Source: an uncultured Gemmiger sp. (GTDB taxonomy: Bacteria > Bacillota > Clostridia > Oscillospirales > Ruminococcaceae). Taken from it: a DNA stretch of 64,000 nt. Positions 58,165-64,000 of the stretch are shown piece after piece. Made by a program: the position numbers and the translations under genes. Location of the stretch: positions 103,180 through 167,179 of the forward strand of contig CALXBE010000002.1 in NCBI GenBank assembly GCA_944386495.1, in the 5' to 3' direction. Each line of letters opens with the position of its first letter. Position 1 is the first letter of the stretch. The notes beneath the pieces are model-generated. The model was given only the letters and a program-made list of their open reading frames with translations. It had not been told where the DNA came from and did no database searches.

Positions 58165-58566
58165 ATGAGCGTGAGAGAATTACAGCTGGACACCGGCCTG
58201 GAGGAGATCCAGTTCCGGGATGAGCTGGGCCGTCTTCTGGCAACCGTGTGGTTCAATCCCACCGATATGGGAATCGCTTCCCGGGCCAGGGCGGAGATGG
58301 AAGCTTTGGAGAAGCGTTGGAAGGACAAGAAAGGGGAGGAGCCTGACCTGGCTGTTTTGGAGCAGGAGGTCCGGACTCTCTTTGACAAAATCTTTGCCTG
58401 TCCCTTCTCCGAGACCGTGTTTGAAAACATTTCCCCTCTGGCTCTCATGGAGGATGGCCGCTGTTTTTATGAGAGCCTTCTGGATGCCATGCTGCCGGTG
58501 ATGGAACAGTGCATCCGGGAGAAAGCCCAAAAGAGCCATGAGCACCTGCAGAAATATCTCTCCTGA
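58165..58566 (+). CDS. Tail assembly chaperone (gpG-like)
   Basis: The 133-residue acidic, helical protein (LQLDTGLEEIQFRDELGRLLATVWFNPTDMGIASRARAEMEAL) fits the first tail chaperone between tube and tape measure. AAGGAGG precedes the ATG. Its 3' end overlaps the next gene by 29 bases in a +1 register. A -1 slippery sequence like that of lambda G-GT is not seen. Confidence 0.75.
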   Translation: MSVRELQLDTGLEEIQFRDELGRLLATVWFNPTDMGIASRARAEMEALEKRWKDKKGEEPDLAVLEQEVRTLFDKIFACPFSETVFENISPLALMEDGRCFYESLLDAMLPVMEQCIREKAQKSHEHLQKYLS

Positions 58567-59116
58567 CCAAAAGCTGGAGTGGGGCCTGCCCAGGGCGGTG
58601 AAGGTGGGGGAGGAAGAACTGGAAGCCAACACCGACTACCGGGTCATCCTGACCATCTTTGCCGCCCTTCAGGACCCCCAGCTGACGGAGCGGGAAAAAA
58701 GCTGGGTGGTTCTGAAACGGTTCTACAAAAATCCGGAGAAAATCCGGGATCCGGAAAAGGCTCTTGCTGCCTTTGCAAGTTTTGCAGACTGCGGAGCCGG
58801 GGGCCGTCCTGGTCCCCGGCTCATGGACTGGGAGCAGGATTACCCTATCCTGGCACCGGCCATTGACCGGGTGCTGGGGTATTCCAGCCGCAGCTGTCCT
58901 TATCTGCACTGGTGGGAGTATCTGGGAGCCTTCCGGGAGGTGGGGGACGGACTGTTTGCCCAGGTGGTGGCTATCCGCCGACAAAGGGCTAAAGGGAAAA
59001 AACTTTCCCCTCAGCAGGAGGCTTTTGCCCGTGCCAATGACAATCTTATCCGGCTCAGGCCCAGGCTCAGCCGGGAGGAAGAGGTGTGGATGAGGGAACT
59101 TATGGATTCTGATTAA
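58538..59116 (+). CDS. Gp15-like phage protein (second tail chaperone)
   Basis: The 192-residue protein belongs to the Gp15 type. It has LPRAVKVGEEELEANTDYRVILTIFAALQDPQLTEREK near the start and LMDWEQDYPILAPAIDRVLGYSSRSCPYLHWWEYLGAFREVGDG near residue 100. It lies immediately before the tape measure. The start ATG 58538 is inside the previous gene and has a poor ribosome site, so coupling or a frameshift is possible. Confidence 0.8.
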   Translation: MSTCRNISPDQKLEWGLPRAVKVGEEELEANTDYRVILTIFAALQDPQLTEREKSWVVLKRFYKNPEKIRDPEKALAAFASFADCGAGGRPGPRLMDWEQDYPILAPAIDRVLGYSSRSCPYLHWWEYLGAFREVGDGLFAQVVAIRRQRAKGKKLSPQQEAFARANDNLIRLRPRLSREEEVWMRELMDSD

Positions 59117-59130
59117 GAAAGGAGAAGGAT

Positions 59131-60396
59131 ATGGCCATTGAAGTACGGATCGACCCGCCTGCCCTGATCACCCAGGCCGACGAGGCGGCCAAGGCGGTGG
59201 ACAGGCTTACCGCCAGTCAGAAAAAGCAGGCCAAGGCAGCCCAGTCTGCGGCCAAAGCCAACGCCCGGAGCCTGGCCTCCTTCGATACCATTGAGAGGCT
59301 CAAGACCCAGAGCGCTTCCTCCGGAGGGGGAAGCAGCAAAGCAAACAAGGAAACGGAGGAAACCATTGAGAAGACCCAGGGCTGGGTGGATTGGCTGGAG
59401 CGGCTTTTGGAAAAGCTGCGAACCATGGCTGCCCAGGTGATTGCTTTCTTTGCTGGCTTGGGCCAGCAGCTTTTTGCCGGTCTGCAAAATGCCTGGGCAG
59501 AATATGGCGCTCCCATTATGGAACAGCTTACTCAGGCGTTTTCCGGCTTGGGAGTGCTGCTCCAGACCCTCCATGACACCATTCTGGTCCCCATTGGGGA
59601 GGCCATTATCCAGGGCCTTACCACCTTCTGGCAGGAACATCTCCTTCCTCTATGGGAGAACCTGACCCTCTTTTTCGGGCAACTTACCCTGACCGTGCTG
59701 GAAGTTTGGAACAGTCTGCTGCTGCCCCTGCTCCAATGGATGGCGGAGACCTTCGGACCTATTATCGGCCAGGTAGGAACTTTTTTGGTGGATACCTTTT
59801 TTGGCGCCCTCTCTGCCCTGACGGACTTTGCAAATCTGGGACTGATTGTTCTGCGCAAGTTCCTGGAACAGGTGCAGATCATTGCCAAAACCCTGGGCAG
59901 TGTCTGGCAGGGGGTAGGCGAGACCCTGAAAGCGGTTTTCCAACAGGTATGGGAATTTATTGTGGGAGCCATCAATGGAATCATCGGAGCGGTAAATGCC
60001 CTGATCCAAGGGGTGACCGCGGCACTGAACCAGATGATTCGGGCCATCAACAGCCTGCATATTGAAATTCCGGATTGGTCCCCCATTTATGGAGGCGAAC
60101 GCTTGGGCTTCAATCTGAGCGAGCTGCCCACCCCCCAGATCCCGTATCTGGCTACCGGCGCAGTGATTCCCGCAAACAGTCCCTTCCTGGCGGTACTGGG
60201 CGACCAAAAACAGGGAGTCAACATTGAAGCTCCCCTTGAAACTATGGTGGAAGCCTTCCGGGCTGCCCAGACGGGACAGAATGTGACCGTTCGGTTTGCA
60301 GGAAATCTGGCTCAGCTGGGGCGGGTGCTTTATCCGGTGCTGGAAAAAGAAGGCAAGCGGTTGGGCACCAGTCTGGCCAAAGGAGGGGCTGTATGA
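59131..60396 (+). CDS. Tape measure protein, short form
   Basis: The 421-residue protein has an N-terminal helical part with Ala/Lys/Gln (about 10-85) and a long amphipathic and hydrophobic region of repeated tryptophan-containing helices (about 85-300). A C-terminal Gly/Pro domain follows (LATGAVIPANSPFLAVLGDQKQGVNIEAPLETMVEAFR) that is common to clostridial tape measures. AAAGGAGAAGG precedes the ATG. At roughly 0.15 nm per residue the tail would be about 60 nm, much shorter than usual siphoviruses. Confidence 0.88.
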   Translation: MAIEVRIDPPALITQADEAAKAVDRLTASQKKQAKAAQSAAKANARSLASFDTIERLKTQSASSGGGSSKANKETEETIEKTQGWVDWLERLLEKLRTMAAQVIAFFAGLGQQLFAGLQNAWAEYGAPIMEQLTQAFSGLGVLLQTLHDTILVPIGEAIIQGLTTFWQEHLLPLWENLTLFFGQLTLTVLEVWNSLLLPLLQWMAETFGPIIGQVGTFLVDTFFGALSALTDFANLGLIVLRKFLEQVQIIAKTLGSVWQGVGETLKAVFQQVWEFIVGAINGIIGAVNALIQGVTAALNQMIRAINSLHIEIPDWSPIYGGERLGFNLSELPTPQIPYLATGAVIPANSPFLAVLGDQKQGVNIEAPLETMVEAFRAAQTGQNVTVRFAGNLAQLGRVLYPVLEKEGKRLGTSLAKGGAV

Positions 60397-60791
60397 AACA
60401 GAATGTAATGATTCTGGACGGCGTGGCCTATGACCTTCAAATCGTCAGTCTCAAGAGGAGCTTTCAGGTGTTGGACACTGACTATTCGGGGCGAGTCATT
60501 GAAGCAGGACAGATGTACCGGGATGTGGTGGGCACTTTTTACAACTATGAGCTGAAGGTGAAGCCCTCCAACCGGGCACCACAGGACTATGACGCCTTTT
60601 ACCAGGCTATCAGCAGTCCCCAGGAAAGCCATATTATCACCCTGCCTTACGGGAGAGAGGGGGCTATTACCCAGAAAATGTATGTGACCGCCGGAAAGGA
60701 TAACCTGGTAAAACAGGAAAACGGAAAGAATTTCTGGGATGGTCTGACCATCAGCTATGTGGCTACCCGGGCAGCCCGGGTGCCGGAATAA
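60393..60791 (+). CDS. Distal tail-type protein
   Basis: The 132-residue protein (ILDGVAYDLQIVSLKRSFQVLDTDYSGRVIEAGQMYRDVVGTFYNYELKV) is beta-rich and located where the distal tail protein is expected, between tape measure and hub. It overlaps the tape measure stop by 4 bases. It is smaller than full-length Dit, so it may be the N-terminal ring domain only. Function inferred from order. Confidence 0.68.
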   Translation: MKQNVMILDGVAYDLQIVSLKRSFQVLDTDYSGRVIEAGQMYRDVVGTFYNYELKVKPSNRAPQDYDAFYQAISSPQESHIITLPYGREGAITQKMYVTAGKDNLVKQENGKNFWDGLTISYVATRAARVPE

Positions 60792-60801
60792 GGGGGAGCG
60801 T

Positions 60802-62451
60802 ATGCCTGAAATTTTATACCGGGATATTCCCCCCGGCGCCAACGAGGGGGCTCAGGCCCAGGGAGAGGCTCAGCCTTATTGGGACAATGCCCTGGACCGG
60901 AAAGAAAAAAGGTCAGGTTATGCGACCCTGGAACCGGGACACTGGAAGCTGGACGGAAGTTACCGGGTTTTATCAGAAAATCCGGAAGGAGAAGGATTTT
61001 GCAGCCGTGTTTGCAGCGATGAAAAGGGAGAGTTTCAGCATCCCGTAGAATTGACGATGATTCTGGACAAAACCTATACGGCGACCAGTCTTGCCCTTGA
61101 ATTTGACAGCAGCGGCCAGGAGTGGTGTACCCGGATGAAGGTGCAATGGTTCCGGAATACACGGCTTCTGACGGAAACTACCGTTTTCCCCGGTCACTGG
61201 AACTGGACCATAGAACAAAATGTAACTGCCTTTGATAAAGTGAAGCTGTTTTTTTATTCCACCAGCAGACCCTTCCGTTTTTTACGGCTGGACCGGCTGA
61301 CTGTTGGCCGGGAGAGAACCTTTGATTCCACCCAGCTGAAAAATCTGGAAACCCATACCCAGGTGGATATCAGCGGTCTGACACTGCCGGGAGGGACCGC
61401 CCGGTTTGAGCTGATTCTGGAGGATGGAAAGCAGCTGATTTTCCAGAAAAACCAACCCCTTCGCATATTCCAGAAGGGGAGCCCGGTGGGGTTTTATTAC
61501 CTGGACCAGGCGGAGAAAACCGGCCCCGGGCAGTACCAGGTGGAATGTGTGGACGGCATCAGCATTCTGGCAGCCAGTCAAACCCTGGGAGGGTTTTACA
61601 GTGAATCTCCCTTTGGGGAAATCGTAGAGGAAATCATCAAGGAGGAGCTGCCTTACCGGATAGCACCGGAACTGAAAGAAGTGGCTCTCTCGGGATGGAT
61701 CGCCGCAGGAACAAAGCGGGATGCCCTGCTTCAGGCAGCCTTTGGAGCCTGTGCACTGGTGACGGTGGATGCGGAGGGAACCATCTGGCTGAAACCTCTC
61801 CCCAAAGCGGCGGACAAAGTCCAGAAAAAGCAGACCATCTTTCAGGGAGGAAGTGTTACCACAAAGAATCCTTATACTCAGGTGGCCCTTACAGCCTGCG
61901 AATATCTGGCGGGCGAAACAGTGGAAGTTTACAGCGGGGACACCCAGCCGGGTGAGCATTTGATCATGCCGGAGGAACCTTGCCTGGAATATGAAATCGC
62001 CGGAGGAAAAATTCTGAGCAGCGGCGCAAACCATCTGATTTTTCAGACTGAAACGCCCGGCAAGGTGGTGATCACCGGCATTAAGCTGGACTGCAAACAG
62101 ACCAGATACCAGACCAGTCTGCCCGATGTGGAGGAAAGCCTGGGGGTCAATCTGCTGGAAGCAGAAGGAACCATGGTATCTCCTGACCGGGCTATGGAAG
62201 TTTTGCAGCGGCTGGTGGAGTATGCAGAACAAACCCAGACGGTGCAGCAGACGGTCCTGCCGGAAAATCTGGCCCCGGGGGATTGTGTGACTACCGAGAA
62301 AGCCTTTGACGGACAGCTGGTGGGATATGTCCTTTCCATGACCACCCATTTTACAGGAAAAGCAGTGGCAGAGCTGGAAATTCTGGGCCGGGATGTGGAG
62401 CTGGAAGCAGACGCGGTTCCCTGCGGCACCATATTTGCGGGGGAGGGATAA
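60802..62451 (+). CDS. Tail tip/hub (Tal-like) structural protein
   Basis: The 549-residue protein likely forms the tail tip. An N-terminal jelly-roll-like part (about 40-185, EWCTRMKVQWFRNTRLLTETTVFPGHWNWT) is followed by a baseplate-hub-like region (about 190-540; VDISGLTLPGGTARFELILEDGK, LKNLETHTQ, YYLDQAEKTGPGQYQVECVDGISILA). GGGGGAG precedes ATG 60802; the longer frame overlaps the previous gene. No enzymatic motif was recognised. Confidence 0.7.
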   Translation: MPEILYRDIPPGANEGAQAQGEAQPYWDNALDRKEKRSGYATLEPGHWKLDGSYRVLSENPEGEGFCSRVCSDEKGEFQHPVELTMILDKTYTATSLALEFDSSGQEWCTRMKVQWFRNTRLLTETTVFPGHWNWTIEQNVTAFDKVKLFFYSTSRPFRFLRLDRLTVGRERTFDSTQLKNLETHTQVDISGLTLPGGTARFELILEDGKQLIFQKNQPLRIFQKGSPVGFYYLDQAEKTGPGQYQVECVDGISILAASQTLGGFYSESPFGEIVEEIIKEELPYRIAPELKEVALSGWIAAGTKRDALLQAAFGACALVTVDAEGTIWLKPLPKAADKVQKKQTIFQGGSVTTKNPYTQVALTACEYLAGETVEVYSGDTQPGEHLIMPEEPCLEYEIAGGKILSSGANHLIFQTETPGKVVITGIKLDCKQTRYQTSLPDVEESLGVNLLEAEGTMVSPDRAMEVLQRLVEYAEQTQTVQQTVLPENLAPGDCVTTEKAFDGQLVGYVLSMTTHFTGKAVAELEILGRDVELEADAVPCGTIFAGEG

Positions 62452-62453
62452 AG

Positions 62454-62864
62454 ATGGAGTTTGTGACCGACAGAAGCGAGAAAGACCTTTTGGAAGGAAC
62501 CTCCAAGGGCTGTTACCAGGCTCAGGACCTCAACCGGGTGGAAACCAATACCAGAGAACTGGCGGAAAAAATCCGGAAGATGGGAGGCACCTGTCCGGAC
62601 ATTGTGTCCAAACTGGACTGGAAGCTGGAGGAACTTTTTTCTCCTGAAACCTGGCCGGTTCAGGAGCAGATGGAACGGTATCTGCAAAATGTGAGAACAG
62701 TGTCGGCCGCCTACGGGCTGGACCCGGTACTGCCTGAGTCCATGGACAGGCTTACTTTGGAAGGGGCCAACAACATTGAAAAAGCGCTCAAATCTCTGGA
62801 GCTTTATATAGAAAATACAGAACAAGCGTTTCTTCCCTGCGGAGAAGCGCAGGCGGGAGGATAA
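62454..62864 (+). CDS. Phage tail region protein, unknown function
   Basis: The 136-residue protein begins MEFVTDRSEKDLLEGTSKGCYQAQDLNRVETNTRELAEKI and has a helical second half. The pattern DLNRVETN followed by ELA is common in clostridial phage tail-fibre accessory proteins. It lies 2 bases after the hub gene and 3 before the next. Probably part of the tip or fibre; no more can be said. Confidence 0.65.
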   Translation: MEFVTDRSEKDLLEGTSKGCYQAQDLNRVETNTRELAEKIRKMGGTCPDIVSKLDWKLEELFSPETWPVQEQMERYLQNVRTVSAAYGLDPVLPESMDRLTLEGANNIEKALKSLELYIENTEQAFLPCGEAQAGG

Positions 62865-62867
62865 AAC

Positions 62868-63368
62868 ATGACTGACCGAAAACCAACCTATCCTCACAGG
62901 GTACAGATCACCAAGGAGGATGGAAGCCAGGAAATCGTGACCTGGGAATATGCGGACAACCCTCTTGTGGAGGGAACCCCTTTGTCCAAAGCCAACCTGC
63001 TGGACGATACCACCGGGGCGCTGATTCTCCCTGAGGTGGAAGACCCTACTGTAAACCAGGCCCTGGCCGCACTGGGAAAAAAGGCAAATGCGCTGGGATC
63101 TGTTACGGTCAGCCTGCCGGCTTCCGGCTGGCAGGGAGGCCAGAGCCCTTACACCCAGCAGGTTCCGGTGGAAGGAATCACGGCGGAGTGGATTCCCGGA
63201 ACTCCCATAGCCGTGCCCGGTGAGCTGGATAATCAGGGCCTGATTGCCCTGCGGGAAGCCTGTGGACATATTGGAAAAATCGAAAGCGGAGAAGGAACAT
63301 TGACTTTCACCTGCCCTGAGGAAAAGCCGCAGGCGGATATGACCCTGAAAATTCCGGGGGTGATGTAA
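62868..63368 (+). CDS. Phage tail fibre/tip protein, short
   Basis: The 166-residue protein contains PHRVQITKEDGSQEIVTWEYADNPLVEGTPLSKANLLDD, a stretch found at the N-terminus of clostridial tail fibre proteins. GTPLSKANLLDD links to the shaft. Its C-terminal domain (about 75-165) is beta-rich and may bind the cell surface. Short for a fibre, so it could be an adapter onto which the next variable protein is placed. Confidence 0.65.
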   Translation: MTDRKPTYPHRVQITKEDGSQEIVTWEYADNPLVEGTPLSKANLLDDTTGALILPEVEDPTVNQALAALGKKANALGSVTVSLPASGWQGGQSPYTQQVPVEGITAEWIPGTPIAVPGELDNQGLIALREACGHIGKIESGEGTLTFTCPEEKPQADMTLKIPGVM

Positions 63369-63370
63369 CT

Positions 63371-63736
63371 ATGGCAGCTACAGTAATTCCATCCGGTGGG
63401 TCATCCAAGCCGATGAGCATGAAAGCGCAAAATACGCAGGGGGTTTCCTGGAACAGTGCAAAGCAAAAAACGGCACAAACATCCTGGACAGCCAATAAGA
63501 ATTGCACCGTTGTAGCAGTTATGGCAATTGAGGGAACCACCAGCTATTTTTCAGAGATCAGAAGAAAATTTACCATAAACAATGTGGAATTTTCGGGGAA
63601 CTATATTGTCAAAGTATCAAAAGAGTATGTCGCTTATGCGGAGGTAAAGAAAGGCGATGTTGTTTCCGTGCTGTATGAAGCAAATTGCGGATCGTCCGCC
63701 GGAACCATAAGAGTGGAAATTCATTCAAACAGTTAA
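63371..63736 (+). CDS. Putative variable tail-tip protein, AT-richer than neighbours
   Basis: The 121-residue protein has a Ser/Thr/Gln/Asn-rich, predicted beta-sandwich sequence (TVVAVMAIEGTTSYFSEIRRKFTINNVEFSGNYIVKVSKEY). Base composition and codon use (many AAA, ATT, GAA and ATA codons) differ from the GC-rich genes on both sides, which suggests recent exchange. A receptor-binding role is a guess from its position. No family recognised. Confidence 0.65.
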   Translation: MAATVIPSGGSSKPMSMKAQNTQGVSWNSAKQKTAQTSWTANKNCTVVAVMAIEGTTSYFSEIRRKFTINNVEFSGNYIVKVSKEYVAYAEVKKGDVVSVLYEANCGSSAGTIRVEIHSNS

Positions 63737-63748
63737 GGGAGGCTTTAT

Positions 63749-64000
63749 GAGACAAGCAAACGGAACCGTTGTTCTTCTCTGGCCGCTGGCAACGCACATC
63801 CTTACCCAGGGAATGTACTCATCCTCCGGAGTATGGCACGGCGCCATTGACATGCGCTGCACCTGGGACGGCACCACCAGACAGCCGGTCTATGCGTCAG
63901 AGGACGGGACGGTAAACTGGGTCCAGACCTGGGACGGAAAGTCCACCGCAGGCAATCAGTCCTACGGCAATGCGGTGAAAATCCGCCATGCAGACTACAG
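63749..64000 (+). CDS. M23-family (LytM-like) peptidase, cut by window end
   Basis: The first 84 codons are visible. The sequence has the M23 zinc-binding pattern in GVWHGAIDM (HxxxD), then VYASEDGTVNWVQTW and YGNAVKIRHADY, where the C-terminal HxH would follow outside the window. AAGGGAGG precedes the ATG. It probably cuts peptidoglycan peptides, as endolysin or tail-associated enzyme. No signal peptide is seen. Because the 3' end is missing, its binding domains are unknown. Confidence 0.82.

Larger units (their letters stand above)
49179..64000. mobile_element. Siphovirus-type prophage or domesticated phage particle locus (left part)
   Basis: The order is S24 repressor, operators, small early genes, sigma-like activator, small and large terminase, methyltransferase, portal, scaffold, capsid, connectors, tail tube, chaperones, tape measure, tip proteins and M23 peptidase. 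All genes after the repressor are on the plus strand with overlaps or short gaps. No integrase, excisionase, recombinase or replication gene is visible at the left side. The right end lies outside the window, so attachment sites and lysis genes could not be judged. GC content equals that of the host except for one tip gene. Confidence 0.93.

Noticed and set aside
58165-59116. Lambda-type -1 programmed frameshift G-GT
   Set aside because: The second frame is +1, not -1, and no XXXYYYZ heptamer is in register.
62454-64000. Diversity-generating retroelement at the tail tip
   Set aside because: No reverse transcriptase, template repeat pair or C-type lectin fold signature was seen in the visible part.

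Overview
The window looks like a chromosomal segment of a spore-forming anaerobic Clostridia, most likely a gut member of the Oscillospirales. This is inferred from mid-50s GC content, a SpoIIID gene, a TepA-FtsK/SpoIIIE pair, Rex, T-box, cobalamin and TPP leader RNAs, several riboswitch-type vitamin transporters and diderm-free gene content. No 16S gene is present, so the taxon is an inference.

Layout. 1-1.1 kb: tRNA-Leu(CAG), a degenerate repeat field that contains pieces of the tRNA 3' end, and a small YccF membrane protein. 1.2-9.3 kb: a pectin-use locus. Three enzymes without signal peptides (pectin methylesterase CE8, GH105, GH28) are divergent from an AraC regulator, which faces a three-gene sugar ABC importer. 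A 16-base motif is shared by the two regulatory regions. 9.6-21.9 kb: housekeeping genes (tdk-rex, tepA, ftsK), a one-carbon/methionine cluster (metF, a separate MetH reactivation domain, a MetH lacking that domain), a class A beta-lactamase-like membrane-anchored protein, udk, comEB, spoIIID and a DUF2461 gene. 22.0-27.6 kb: a PglD-like acyltransferase and a T-box-controlled leuACDB operon. 27.6-34.4 kb: a seven-gene glycan operon with CapE/CapF/CapG homologues (UDP-FucNAc synthesis), a GT10 fucosyltransferase-like protein, GT4, GT2 and DUF2304. 34.5-41.4 kb: a YhfC-type membrane protein and an oppABCDF peptide importer with a hairpin after oppA.

41.7-45.6 kb is a vitamin-uptake cluster. A cobalamin riboswitch precedes a DUF4430 lipoprotein plus an ECF S component, a third S component of unknown substrate follows, and a TPP riboswitch precedes thiT. 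The imported B12 and thiamine fit the B12-dependent MetH encoded upstream. 45.6-48.9 kb: nth, divergent from glyA-rarA.

From 49.2 kb to the window end lies a compact siphovirus-type prophage: CI/LexA-like S24 repressor, a three-operator switch region, two or three small early proteins, a sigma-like late activator, PBSX-type terminase, an independently transcribed DNA methyltransferase, then portal, scaffold, capsid, head-tail connectors, tail tube, tail chaperones, a short tape measure, tail tip proteins and an M23 peptidase cut by the window edge. No integrase, excisionase, recombination or replication gene is seen between the flanking host gene rarA and the structural genes. This makes a domesticated PBSX-like particle or gene-transfer-agent-like element worth considering, although the right end is not visible.
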